Source: Clostridia bacterium | GTDB lineage: Bacteria; Bacillota; Clostridia; Lachnospirales; JAOARL01 | DNA length: 40,291 nt | Assembly (NCBI GenBank): GCA_025210555.1 | Contig: JAOARL010000035.1 | Coordinates: forward strand, 1 to 40,291 | Direction: 5' to 3' | Shown here: positions 1 to 8,302 of the stretch, piece by piece | How the letters are laid out: each line of letters begins with the position of its first letter | Numbering within the stretch: position 1 is the first letter of the stretch | Translations under genes and position numbers: made by a program | The notes under the pieces: model-generated | Seen by the model: only the letters and a program-made list of their open reading frames with translations | The model's database searches: none | Told to the model about the DNA's origin: nothing

Positions 1-2
1 AT

Positions 3-86
3 ATCAAAAATCTGGAAGAATTGATAGTTCTTGTAAAAGACTGGCTTAAGTTCTATAATACAACTAGATTAAATTTAATTGTATAA
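3..86 (+). pseudogene. C-terminal fragment of an IS3-family-like transposase (cut by window edge)
   Basis: Frame 3 from the left edge reads 27 codons and then TAA at 84-86. The peptide contains LEELIVLVKDWLKFYNTTR, which resembles the C-terminal YI-x-FYN-x-x-R segment of IS3-family OrfB (DDE) transposases. The usual following LxPxEYR motif is missing, because the frame stops six residues after the Arg. The same stop is present in the right-hand copy, so this is either a naturally short tail or a lesion shared by both copies. The catalytic part lies outside the window. Confidence 0.55.
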
Positions 87-116
87 AAAAGACACGAAAC
101 TTTTTTATTTCGTGTC
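85..116 (-). terminator. Intrinsic terminator inside the left IS end, serving the PBP gene
   Basis: Nine-base arms at 91-99 and 108-116 (GACACGAAA/TTTCGTGTC) pair perfectly around an 8-nt loop. Read on the minus strand the hairpin is followed by six T (complement of 85-90). It is therefore oriented to stop transcription entering the IS from the penicillin-binding protein gene. There is no T-run after the hairpin on the plus strand. Confidence 0.8.
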
Positions 117-162
117 TACTATACAGGTATCACTGCCTTAAATATCTGTTTTTTTTATTGGT

Positions 163-2802
163 TTAGTTAAATAGGAAATCAAAACTGTCATCAGTTGGCT
201 TCGTTACTTTTAACTCTTCATGCTTATCACAGTATTCAGTTGGAAGCTCATATTTTGCATCAAGTATGTGAATTTTTTTATGTTTTTCATTGGCTTCAAC
301 TATATTTCCTTCTTCATCAATTGTTTCAGTTGGTTCCATTACTGGGACAGATCTTTTTATAAATATTTTTTCAAAAACTTCATCGTCTGAGCAATATTCA
401 GTAGCAAGTTTTAAATCTTTCGTTACAGTTGCTTTTATATTGACATCATCATACTCAGTAGGTTCAGTACCTTTAATAAAGTATTCATTTCTTACAGCTG
501 GTTCTCTAAAATAGTAAGAATAGCCTGAGTCTTTATATTCAAGATATCTTGGGTTTTGATCCGAAACACCTTCAACTGCTAGTTTTCCAGATTCAATTGA
601 AATTCTTGCACTAACAACATCTTCAGGTTGTCTTTGCAGTGATTTTGGTTTTAAATCTTTATGGATCTCAGTAAATACTGCTTGCCATATTTTTTTATGA
701 GCGCTTCTTCCAGTTTTAGGAATTACTCCTTCAAATGGATGAAGATTTGCTTTGTCATGCCCAAGCCATATTGCTGATGCATAATATGGTGAATAACCGG
801 CAAAAACTAAATCTCTATTTTTACTACTTGTTCCTGTTTTACCTGCAAATTTCATTGATGAAATATTAGGTCTAGCAGTTGTACCAGTACCATAATACAT
901 AACATCAATTAAAGTGTCGTTAACAATAAAGGCAGCTTCTTCTGAAAGAACTCTTCTAGAACGTTGTTTTGCAGAATTATTGTTTAAAATAACATTTCCT
1001 TTTATATCAATTACTTTGGTATATAAAATTGGTTTTACGTAAACACCACTATTTGCGATTGTTCCATATGCTGAAGTAAGTTCAAGCATATTTACACCAT
1101 CAGTAAGTCCTCCAAGTGCAAGACTAGGTGTTCTATCAGTATAGATTTTACCATTTTTAGCTTCGCTATCTACTAAAGTAGTAAACCCAAAGTTTTTAAG
1201 ATAGTTAAAACTAGTGTCAATACCCACGTCCATTAATGATTTAACAGCAACAATATTCATAGAGTCCCTAGTACCTTGACGTATAGTTGACAATCCTCTG
1301 TAATATATGTTTGTTGCTGAATTATTATACCAGTTAAGTATTTCTTTATTATCATATGTTGGTCCAAGGTTGTATGGCACATCATCGTATATAGTAGCAG
1401 CAGTAGCTGTTTTTGTATCAATAGCTGGTGCAAATGCTCCTAAAACTTTGAATGTAGATCCTGGTTGTCTAAGACCATCAATAGCTCTATTTAAACCTCT
1501 ATTTACCTGCTTTTCACCTCTACCACCGATTATTGCTTTTATTTCACCAGTTCTATAATCAGTTATTACCATAGAAGCCTGTGGTTCAGGAATATAATAT
1601 TTCTTTTCTCCTAAGAAGATCATGTCTTCTGTTAAATATTTCTCTTTATATTGTTCTACAAATATATTACCTTCTTCAAGTGTTTTGAAATACTTTTCAA
1701 CGAATTTATTAGTAGATTTTGGTTTCTTTGGATCTTGGAAAGATAGAGTATACTCTAATTTCCAATATTTATCATATTTAGGGAATAAGCTATCATCTTT
1801 AAACTTTTCTTCTAAAGTTTGCTGTATATTAGCATCCATAGTTGTATAAATCTTTAATCCACCAGTAAATAGGGCAGTTCTTGCCATATCTCTTGTATAT
1901 CCTTTTTGCTCAACAAGATCATCTAGAACTTGTTCTGTTACAGCGTCTACAAAATAACTATGCATTACTTTTTGAGTTGTTTTTTGACCGTAGTGTTTAG
2001 CTTTTGAATAAACGTCTTCATCAAGAGCCTCTTCATAATCTTCATTAGTAATAAACCCTTGCTCTAACATTTTTCTAAGTACTAATTTTTGGCGTTCTCT
2101 ATTATTTTCTGGATTAGATACGGGACTGTACTTAGTTGGTGCCTTTGTTATTGATGCAATAACAGCAGACTCAGCTAGAGTAACTTCGCTAACATCTTTG
2201 TTAAAGTAGTTTTGTGATGCTGCTTGTACACCATTTATATTGTGACCAAGATGAATAGTATTTAAATACTTTTCAAGAATTTGGTCTTTGCTTAATATTT
2301 TTTCAAGTTCAACTGCTAAGTATTGTTCTCTGATTTTTCTTTCTAGTTTTTTCTCGCTCTTTAGTAGAGTGTTTTTAATTAGCTGTTGAGTTATTGTACT
2401 CGCACCTTCTCTAAAAGAGAATGATTTTACATTTGCAACCATTGCTCTTGCAATACCTCTTGTATCAATACCATTATGTTCTCTAAATCTTTCATCTTCA
2501 ATTGCTATAAATGCGTTTTGAAGATATTCTGGAATCTCTCTAAGCTCAACATAAATTCTATCTTCTTTTGCATGCAATCTATCAATTTCTTTGTTTTCAT
2601 CATCATATATAAGTGATGTATAGTTTGTTGGTGTTGTTAATGCTGGATCAAGTGGTGGAGTTGTTTTTATTATAGCTACAATCATTGCAGATACAATTCC
2701 AAGCCCTAATGCAGCAACTATAAACGTAACTATAAAAAGTGATAATATTACCTTAAGTATAGTATGTTGCTTTTTAGAAATTTTCTTTTTTTCTTTACTC
2801 AT
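163..2802 (-). CDS. ponA: Class A penicillin-binding protein 1A (bifunctional transglycosylase/transpeptidase)
   Basis: This enzyme polymerises lipid II into glycan strands and cross-links the stem peptides at the outer face of the cytoplasmic membrane. The 879-aa protein has a short basic cytoplasmic tail and one membrane anchor (about 15-45). A GT51 domain follows, with EDERF at 102-106 and GASTITQQ at 133-140. The transpeptidase domain carries all three penicillin-binding motifs: STFK at 449-452, SMN at 514-516 and KTGT at 655-658. A roughly 200-aa C-terminal extension is rich in Lys and Glu. The start is fixed by AGGAGG seven bases upstream of the ATG. Transcription is leftward, divergent from the PfkB-like gene, and ends about 20 bp from the IS, whose hairpin is the only visible terminator. 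All catalytic motifs are intact. The symbol is by family and the paralogue number is uncertain. Confidence 0.95.
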   Translation of the reverse strand: MSKEKKKISKKQHTILKVILSLFIVTFIVAALGLGIVSAMIVAIIKTTPPLDPALTTPTNYTSLIYDDENKEIDRLHAKEDRIYVELREIPEYLQNAFIAIEDERFREHNGIDTRGIARAMVANVKSFSFREGASTITQQLIKNTLLKSEKKLERKIREQYLAVELEKILSKDQILEKYLNTIHLGHNINGVQAASQNYFNKDVSEVTLAESAVIASITKAPTKYSPVSNPENNRERQKLVLRKMLEQGFITNEDYEEALDEDVYSKAKHYGQKTTQKVMHSYFVDAVTEQVLDDLVEQKGYTRDMARTALFTGGLKIYTTMDANIQQTLEEKFKDDSLFPKYDKYWKLEYTLSFQDPKKPKSTNKFVEKYFKTLEEGNIFVEQYKEKYLTEDMIFLGEKKYYIPEPQASMVITDYRTGEIKAIIGGRGEKQVNRGLNRAIDGLRQPGSTFKVLGAFAPAIDTKTATAATIYDDVPYNLGPTYDNKEILNWYNNSATNIYYRGLSTIRQGTRDSMNIVAVKSLMDVGIDTSFNYLKNFGFTTLVDSEAKNGKIYTDRTPSLALGGLTDGVNMLELTSAYGTIANSGVYVKPILYTKVIDIKGNVILNNNSAKQRSRRVLSEEAAFIVNDTLIDVMYYGTGTTARPNISSMKFAGKTGTSSKNRDLVFAGYSPYYASAIWLGHDKANLHPFEGVIPKTGRSAHKKIWQAVFTEIHKDLKPKSLQRQPEDVVSARISIESGKLAVEGVSDQNPRYLEYKDSGYSYYFREPAVRNEYFIKGTEPTEYDDVNIKATVTKDLKLATEYCSDDEVFEKIFIKRSVPVMEPTETIDEEGNIVEANEKHKKIHILDAKYELPTEYCDKHEELKVTKPTDDSFDFLFN

Positions 2803-2828
2803 AATTACCTCCTAAATTTCATTTCTAT

Positions 2829-2837
2829 ATTATAGCA
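2829..2837 (-). promoter_or_regulatory. Extended -10 promoter for the PBP gene
   Basis: On the minus strand the sequence reads TGCTATAAT, an extended -10 (TGnTATAAT), about 27 bp before the ATG. The expected -35 position is only T-rich, as is usual for extended -10 promoters. Confidence 0.55.
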
Positions 2838-2939
2838 TATAAAGGGGGAGAAAAAAATTAAAGAATGATGACAAAATGATGAAGAGATTGGAAAAAAAGA
2901 CATCCTATGATAAAATTATTGTAGGACGGTGATTTACAA

Positions 2940-3899
2940 ATGATAACAGTTACAGAGTTTAGTCCAGAGATTGATGAGATATATAAACTTAGATCTTTAA
3001 AAGCTGGAGAAGAGAACTCAGTTAAGGAATATAAAATTGAGGTAAGTGGTAAGGGGATAAAGATAGGGAAGAATCTTAAGGTGCTTAAAGCAGAACCTTA
3101 TATAGTGGGTTGCCTTGGAGGATATAGTGGGAAAATAATTAGAAGTGATCTTAATAAACTTAAAATTAAGTCAGATTTTGTTTGGCTTGATGGTGAAGTT
3201 AAGCTTAATAGCAAATTAATGCTTGGTAATGAAATTTTCACATTGGTTAAAGAAGAACCAGATATTGATGAAGCTAAGACAAGACAAGTAGTTAGAAAAA
3301 CACTCAATAAGATTAAAGATAGTTCGGTAATAGTTATGACAGAAACATTGCCAGCAACACTTCATTACCATATATATAAAAAGATTATTAAAGATGCAAG
3401 AAAATATAATGTAAAGAGTATTGTAGAATTAAGTAAAGATACATATAAATTAATTGATTCAAATCCATATTTAATATTTGCAAAAGAAGAGAATCTAAAT
3501 CTGTTAAATGTTAGAGAGGGTCACCTTATAGATGATTTGCTTTCATATATAAAAGATGGAATTCATTATATTGTAGTTAAAATGAAAGATAATAGTACAG
3601 TTGTGATATCAAAGAATCAAGTATTTAAAGCGGATATTGAAAACTTCGTGGCAGAATTTCCAAGTGCAGAGGGTGTAAAAGAAGCTTATATGGCAGGACT
3701 TGCATTTTCACTTGAGAAAAAGTATGAAATGGAAAAAATGATAAAGCTAGCAGCTGCTATGGAATATTCAGTACTTACAACAGGAGAAAAAGTTGTGAAT
3801 AATGCAGAAGTTAGAAAACTATATAAGAAGGTAAAAATCGATAAGATACATAATAAAGAAGAAGTTAAAGAATTGATAAGAGGATATTGCGATGTATAA
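2940..3899 (+). CDS. PfkB-family (1-phosphofructokinase-like) protein with altered active site
   Basis: The 319-aa protein looks like the ribokinase-like PfkB fold. GCLGGYSG at 57-64 and the following FVWLDGEVKLNSKL match the sugar-lid region of 1-phosphofructokinase and tagatose-6-phosphate kinase. The C-terminal anion-hole helix, normally GAGDSxxAG, reads GVKEAYMAG at 245-253. The catalytic-base Asp is thus Glu248 and the middle Gly is Lys247. Family members normally use that Asp to deprotonate the sugar hydroxyl, so classical kinase activity is doubtful. A regulatory or structural role, or a different substrate, is an inference. The gene overlaps the YigZ gene by 8 bp, suggesting translational coupling. 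No fru PTS or repressor genes are nearby. Confidence 0.6.
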   Translation: MITVTEFSPEIDEIYKLRSLKAGEENSVKEYKIEVSGKGIKIGKNLKVLKAEPYIVGCLGGYSGKIIRSDLNKLKIKSDFVWLDGEVKLNSKLMLGNEIFTLVKEEPDIDEAKTRQVVRKTLNKIKDSSVIVMTETLPATLHYHIYKKIIKDARKYNVKSIVELSKDTYKLIDSNPYLIFAKEENLNLLNVREGHLIDDLLSYIKDGIHYIVVKMKDNSTVVISKNQVFKADIENFVAEFPSAEGVKEAYMAGLAFSLEKKYEMEKMIKLAAAMEYSVLTTGEKVVNNAEVRKLYKKVKIDKIHNKEEVKELIRGYCDV

Positions 3900-4527
3900 A
3901 ACAGTTTTAAAAGAAACAGAAACAGAAATAATTGAAAAAAAGTCTAAATTTATTGCTAATGTTAAAAATGTTAAGACAGAGGAAGAAGCAATTGAATTTA
4001 TAAACGAAATAAAAAAGAAATACTATGATGCGAGACATAATGTTTTTACATATAGAATAAATAATGGAAATGAAAGATATACAGATGATGGGGAGCCTTC
4101 TGGAACAGCAGGACTTCCTATTATTGAAATGTTAAAAAAAGAAAACATGACCAATATAGTAGTTGTAGTTACTAGATATTTTGGGGGTGTTCTTTTAGGA
4201 ACTGGTGGTCTTGTGAGAGCATATACAAGATCTGCTAAAGAAGGAATATTAGAATCTGGAGTTGTTGAAAAGAAAAAGTATGTGCTTATTTCAATAACTG
4301 TAAACTATAATCTGTCTGGAAAAATTGAAAATTATATAGCTACAGAAAAATTTATAGTAGAAGATAAACTATATACTGAGGATGTGGAATATAAAATATA
4401 TATAGATCCAAGTATAGAAGGTAATTTAAGAAATAAACTTACGGATATGACTAGTAATAATTTTAAAATTACTGCTATAGAAGAAGTTTTTGGATATGAA
4501 GAAGATGGAAAGTTAAAGAAAAATTAA
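3892..4527 (+). CDS. yigZ: YigZ/IMPACT family protein
   Basis: The 211-aa protein has the N-terminal UPF0029/IMPACT domain: KKSKFIAN near residue 17, ARHNVFTYRI near 43, DDGEPSGTAG near 64 and the signature VVTRYFGGVLLGTGGLVRAY at roughly 88-107. A C-terminal DUF1949-type ferredoxin-like domain follows. Length and motif order match bacterial YigZ/YvyE proteins. Eukaryotic IMPACT modulates Gcn2, while the bacterial role is not settled. The start codon lies inside the end of the PfkB-like gene, and a ribosome binding site can be seen in the overlap (GAGGATATTGCG). Confidence 0.9.
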   Translation: MYKTVLKETETEIIEKKSKFIANVKNVKTEEEAIEFINEIKKKYYDARHNVFTYRINNGNERYTDDGEPSGTAGLPIIEMLKKENMTNIVVVVTRYFGGVLLGTGGLVRAYTRSAKEGILESGVVEKKKYVLISITVNYNLSGKIENYIATEKFIVEDKLYTEDVEYKIYIDPSIEGNLRNKLTDMTSNNFKITAIEEVFGYEEDGKLKKN

Positions 4528-4546
4528 TCGAGAGGAGATGATTACT

Positions 4547-4945
4547 ATGCCAGAAAGATATTTAGATAAGAAAGTGTGGGCAGTAGTAGGTGCAACTCAA
4601 GATGAAACAAAATTTGGTTATAAAATATATAAAAAAATAAAAGAATGTGGATATACAGTGTATCCTTTAAGTATTAAATATAATGATATAGATGGAGATA
4701 GAGCTTATAAAAATTTAGAAGAACTTCCAGAAAAACCCGATGTAGTGAATTTAGTAGTGAATCCTGAAGTAGGAATGAATACATTAAAATGTATGAAGAA
4801 ATTAAGCATAAAGAGAGTTTGGATGCAACCAGGAACAGATAGCGATGAGCTTTTAAAGTATGCAAAAGATAATGATATCGAAGTAATACAAGCTTGTGTT
4901 TTGGTAGCTATGTGTGTTTATAGGACGGATAAATGCTGTATTTAA
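4547..4945 (+). CDS. CoA-binding domain protein (YccU-like)
   Basis: A single Rossmann-type CoA_binding_2 domain of 132 aa. The N-terminal VWAVVGATQDETKFGYKIYK gives the dinucleotide-fold glycine turn, followed by the conserved YPLSIKY, LPEKPDVVNLVVNP and VWMQPGTDSDELLKYAKD segments. Members bind CoA but their reaction is generally unknown. The longer reading from ATG 4538 puts the start inside the AGAGGAG ribosome binding site (4531-4537). The ATG at 4547 has correct spacing and gives the family N-terminus MPERYL. The gene overlaps the next one by 13 bp. Confidence 0.85.
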   Translation: MPERYLDKKVWAVVGATQDETKFGYKIYKKIKECGYTVYPLSIKYNDIDGDRAYKNLEELPEKPDVVNLVVNPEVGMNTLKCMKKLSIKRVWMQPGTDSDELLKYAKDNDIEVIQACVLVAMCVYRTDKCCI

Positions 4946-5499
4946 TGATAGTAACAATAAATTTACTACTTTTTTATGGAATCTATAGAATAAGCCTAAA
5001 TAATTATATACGTAAGAATAAAAAGAATAATGTAATAGACATATTTAGAAATTCTAATGCGGAAGAACTTATAGAATATTCTTCTTTACTAATAGAATTT
5101 TTAAATTTAAAAAATGGAAGAAACTTTGATGAGGTAATAAGATTTTATTCTAATAAATTTAATAAGTTTAAATATGATAAATCTGAAGCGTTAAACAATA
5201 TAAATTATAGCTATCTTAATTTAATGTTAATATATGAATATTTAATGATTAACTTAATAGAACTTGGTGCAAATGAAGAGTTGTATGTGAGCTTTAGGAA
5301 TGAAGGAAAGTATGTATTTTTTAGAATGAAGGTCAAAATTGATAATATTAAATATAGAAAATTTGAAAAAGCTGTTATTAAAAACTCAGTATTTAGAAGA
5401 TATAAGGAAAATATGATGTTTGCTGAAAGAGCAAAAATAACAAATAAATATGGGGGCAAAGAATTTAGATTCATAGTTAAATTGCCATTAGAAGGGTAG
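4933..5499 (+). CDS. Membrane-anchored protein with a possible degenerate histidine-kinase ATPase domain
   Basis: Not confidently recognised. The 188-aa protein starts with one hydrophobic segment (about 2-18), then a basic juxtamembrane KNKK, then a soluble part. The soluble part contains LMINLIELGANEELYVSF (N-box-like) and ends with YGGKEFRFIVKLPL, which resembles the last strand of GHKL/HATPase_c domains. No D-x-G-x-G G1 box or G2 box is visible, so ATP binding is doubtful. A Spo0B-like phosphotransferase arrangement is one possibility; an unrelated small membrane protein is another. The start at 4933 is supported by AGGACGG upstream, though ATG 4945, which overlaps the previous stop codon, is an alternative. 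Confidence 0.45.
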   Translation: MLYLMIVTINLLLFYGIYRISLNNYIRKNKKNNVIDIFRNSNAEELIEYSSLLIEFLNLKNGRNFDEVIRFYSNKFNKFKYDKSEALNNINYSYLNLMLIYEYLMINLIELGANEELYVSFRNEGKYVFFRMKVKIDNIKYRKFEKAVIKNSVFRRYKENMMFAERAKITNKYGGKEFRFIVKLPLEG

Positions 5500-5505
5500 A
5501 GTTTT

Positions 5506-6201
5506 ATGAGTGATATAATGAAAGAGTTGAAAGATGAAATTTTTAAAAATATAAATATAGTAGAGAGCGATAACCCAAAAATTATAAGTTTTATATCAGG
5601 AATGAACACTAATAGGCCATATATAGCAACACACTTAAATAAAGTCTATTATAAAAATGCTATTAAAATTACTAATGATAAAATAAGGTATTTACTAACA
5701 AAAAATAAAATTCCGTATGGAGAAGAGTACAATGAACTTGTGTATAAGGTATCAAAAAGTTTATTAGAAGAGCTAGTTAATAAAAAAGCAGATATAATAA
5801 TTGATTCAAATTTTGCAAATAAGAATGAATATAAAGAGTGGTTTGAGAAAAAAGGGTATCAAGTTATACTTATAGGAATAAAAAGAAATGATATAGATGC
5901 AGAAAAAAAACTAAGAGATAATTTAAAAATAATTAGAAGTAAAGTAGATTTTGAGATTGATGAAATAACTACGAAATTTAGAGATGAATTAGGTGAATTT
6001 GAAAAATTAAGATTCTTAGAAGCTATTGATAATTTGAAAATGGATAGAAATAATTATTATGATACAGATATATATGCTGATGTATATAAGTGGGCTATGT
6101 CAGTTGAAGAGCCTGACATGAGTAAAGTAAATTTTATAATAGAGAGTTCTGATTTTGAAAAAGAAATAGATGAAAAAATGAGAGGTAAATATGAAAGATA
6201 A
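5506..6201 (+). CDS. P-loop kinase-like (AAA_33/zeta-toxin fold) protein without a Walker A
   Basis: The 231-aa protein follows the order seen in AAA_33-type small-molecule kinases. A first beta-strand ISFISG (27-32) leads to a loop, then a helix with DKIRYLLTKNKIPYGEEYNELVY, then ADIIIDSNFANKNEYK (95-110), which matches the Walker B-like vIlDatfankeeR segment, then a beta-strand VILIGIK. The nucleotide loop is lost: where GxxxxGK[ST] is expected it reads G32-MNTN-RPY. Phosphoryl transfer therefore seems unlikely in the classical form. The 3' end overlaps the MATE gene by 11 bp. A pseudo-kinase or binding protein is the simplest reading. Confidence 0.5.
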   Translation: MSDIMKELKDEIFKNINIVESDNPKIISFISGMNTNRPYIATHLNKVYYKNAIKITNDKIRYLLTKNKIPYGEEYNELVYKVSKSLLEELVNKKADIIIDSNFANKNEYKEWFEKKGYQVILIGIKRNDIDAEKKLRDNLKIIRSKVDFEIDEITTKFRDELGEFEKLRFLEAIDNLKMDRNNYYDTDIYADVYKWAMSVEEPDMSKVNFIIESSDFEKEIDEKMRGKYER

Positions 6202-7510
6202 TATAAAAAATGCAATTATTACTGTAGGAATACCTGTAATGCTACAAAACTTTTTTGAAACAACTTATAGCTTAGCGGATTCTATGATGCTTGCTAATTT
6301 AAGTGAAAAAACTTTTGCAGGAGTAAATCTAGTAAATCAAATTTTATTCATATTATTACTTATAATATATGGAATAAACACAGCACTTCTATCTAATATT
6401 GCAAATGCAAAAGAACATAAGTTAAATTATAAAAAGTATGTAGGTATAGGTATAACGTTTGCATTGATAGTAGCTACTATATTTTTAGGTGTACTTAAAA
6501 TATTTCAATATGAAATAATTACAATGTTTGTAAATACTAGCGAAAGTGAAGTTATTTATTCAGCGATAAGGTATATGAATATAGCAAGTATTGGTTACTT
6601 AATTAGTTGTGTATCTGTTGCTTATTTAATTTTATGCAGAGGGCTTAAAATAGCTAAATATGCTGCAGACGCTGTAGCCATATCACTATTAGTTAATATA
6701 GTGTTAAATTATTTGTTTATATTTAAATTAGGATATGGAATAGAGGGAGCTGCTGTTGCAACAGTTATAGCAAAAATTATAGAACTTGTTTTAGTTGTTA
6801 AATTAGTTAACAAAGCAGAAAAAGTAAAGATTAGAGAATTATTTACTTTTACGAGGGAAGAGTTTAATACACAGATAATAAATAATGCCATACCAAATTC
6901 TATAGCAGAAGGGCTTCATGTAATTATTGGACTTATAGTTACATATGTTGTTTCAAGACATGGTATAGAAAAGTTAATAGCATTCCAATTTGCTATAACT
7001 ATATATGGTTTTTTTAGGTTTATTTCAGCAGGGATAGCAAATAGTTCACAAGTAGTTATTGCATCAGCTGAAAAAGACAATATTATAAGACTTCTTAAGG
7101 AATTCAGCAAGATTGGATTAATAGGTGGTTTTATATGTTCAGGTTTAATGAATCTATTAGTATATCCGTATAGTTATATCTCAAATATATCAAATGAAAC
7201 ATTTGGGATGGTAATAAATTATATTTTAATTTTAACACCTATTATGATAATATATCCTATAGGCAGTGTTTTAGTAAGAGGTGGGCTTAGAGGAATAAAT
7301 CAGAGTAGATATATTCTAAAAACTAATGTTATTTCAAAATATATAATAGGACTTACACTAATGTTTTTATTGGAACTAACTGTCAAAAATGTAGTGTTAA
7401 CAGTATTTATGTATTATTTAGTGACAGAAATAGTACAAGGATATTTAGCTTATAGAAAGCTTGAAAAAGAAGTTAGAAACTTAAATAATGATTATATAAT
7501 GGAGGTATAA
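6191..7510 (+). CDS. MATE-family multidrug/cation antiporter
   Basis: A polytopic membrane protein of 439 aa with about 12 hydrophobic segments. It opens with the MatE pattern GIPVMLQNFFETTYSLADSM and has the repeat-half signature again around NAIPNSIAEGLHVIIGL. Length and internal two-fold repeat fit Na+- or H+-driven MATE exporters. The substrate cannot be told from sequence. It overlaps the preceding P-loop gene by 11 bp and ends 1 bp before yebC, so it is transcribed within the same string. Confidence 0.85.
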   Translation: MKDNIKNAIITVGIPVMLQNFFETTYSLADSMMLANLSEKTFAGVNLVNQILFILLLIIYGINTALLSNIANAKEHKLNYKKYVGIGITFALIVATIFLGVLKIFQYEIITMFVNTSESEVIYSAIRYMNIASIGYLISCVSVAYLILCRGLKIAKYAADAVAISLLVNIVLNYLFIFKLGYGIEGAAVATVIAKIIELVLVVKLVNKAEKVKIRELFTFTREEFNTQIINNAIPNSIAEGLHVIIGLIVTYVVSRHGIEKLIAFQFAITIYGFFRFISAGIANSSQVVIASAEKDNIIRLLKEFSKIGLIGGFICSGLMNLLVYPYSYISNISNETFGMVINYILILTPIMIIYPIGSVLVRGGLRGINQSRYILKTNVISKYIIGLTLMFLLELTVKNVVLTVFMYYLVTEIVQGYLAYRKLEKEVRNLNNDYIMEV

Positions 7511-7511
7511 A

Positions 7512-8237
7512 ATGGCAGGACATAGTAAATTCGCCAATATTAAACATAAAAAGGCGAAAAATGATGCTAAAAGAGGAAAAATATTTACAAAGTTAGGAAG
7601 AGAAATAGCAGTAGCTATTAAAGAAGGCGGAGCTAATCCCGAACTTAATAGAAAATTAGCTGATGTTATAGCAAAGGCTAAGTCAAATAATATGCCTAAT
7701 GATACAATTGATAAAGCAATAAAAAAAGCAGCAGGAGATAAAGATGGTGCTAGCTATGAGAATATAGTGTATGAAGGTTATGGACCATCAGGGGTAGCAA
7801 TTATAGTAGAGACGCTTACTGATAATAAAAATAGAACTGCTGGAAACGTGAGAAGTTATTTTACAAAAGGTAATGGAAACATGGGAACTAGTGGATGCGT
7901 TGGATTTATGTTTGATAAAAAAGGTCAAATAATGATAGAACGTTCAGATGATATAGATGAAGAAGAACTTTTAATGATAGCGCTTGAGGCTGGTGCAGAT
8001 GATATGAAGGTTCATGAAGAAGGTTTTGAAATACTCACAGTAGCTGAAGAATTCTCAGTAGTTAATAAATCATTAGAAGAAGCCGGAATAGAAATGGTTT
8101 CAGCAGAAATAAAAATGATACCACAAACTTTAACAGTTCTTGAAGCAGAAGAGGATATAAAATCAATGAATAAATTAATTGATCTTTTAGAAGATGATGA
8201 TGACGTTCAAAATATATGGCATAACTGGGATGAATAA
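7512..8237 (+). CDS. yebC: YebC/PmpR-family protein (TACO1-like)
   Basis: At 241 aa this is full length. The hallmark N-terminus AGHSKFANIKHKKAKNDAKRG is followed by KLGREIAVA, the PNDTIDKAIKKAAG helix, YEGYGPSGVA, the LTDNKNRTAGNVRSYF segment and the acidic C-terminal domain. The family was first described as transcriptional regulators; later work on the YebC/TACO1 family links it to translation of difficult sequences such as polyproline. The ribosome binding site GGAGG lies at the end of the MATE gene. A strong terminator follows immediately. Confidence 0.97.
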   Translation: MAGHSKFANIKHKKAKNDAKRGKIFTKLGREIAVAIKEGGANPELNRKLADVIAKAKSNNMPNDTIDKAIKKAAGDKDGASYENIVYEGYGPSGVAIIVETLTDNKNRTAGNVRSYFTKGNGNMGTSGCVGFMFDKKGQIMIERSDDIDEEELLMIALEAGADDMKVHEEGFEILTVAEEFSVVNKSLEEAGIEMVSAEIKMIPQTLTVLEAEEDIKSMNKLIDLLEDDDDVQNIWHNWDE

Positions 8238-8264
8238 TACTTCAAATTGAAGTATTATTTTTTT
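8236..8264 (+). terminator. Intrinsic terminator after yebC
   Basis: The arms AATACTTC (8236-8243) and GAAGTATT (8249-8256) enclose a 5-nt loop and are followed by a T-rich tail. The 5' arm overlaps the yebC stop codon. Confidence 0.85.
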
Positions 8265-8267
8265 GTA

Positions 8268-8276
8268 TGTTATAAT
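8268..8276 (+). promoter_or_regulatory. Extended -10 promoter
   Basis: TGTTATAAT sits 26 bp before the start codon of the next gene, directly after the yebC terminator. No good -35 is visible, and the equivalent place is the terminator stem. Confidence 0.5.
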
Positions 8277-8302
8277 ATAGATATATTTTGGAGGTGCATG
8301 TT

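Larger units (their letters stand above)
2..141. repeat. Left copy of a 140-bp inverted terminal repeat (IS end)
   Basis: Positions 2-141 are the exact reverse complement of 40152-40291 by direct reading; the match stops at position 142. The copy holds the tail of a transposase gene (3-86), a terminator hairpin (91-116) and an IS-end-like sequence containing TGATACC and GTAGACA when read on the minus strand. IS3-family ends often begin with TG and carry such a GTAGACA/TTAGACA element. The shared sequence continues about nine bases beyond that TG, so the true IS boundary is not fixed from this window. No target duplication can be judged because the other end of each IS copy lies outside. Confidence 0.9.

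Noticed and set aside
5211-5609. 132-codon minus-strand reading across two plus-strand genes
   Set aside because: Low-complexity Leu/Ile/Phe/Ser translation typical of the antisense of AT-rich genes; no start signals.
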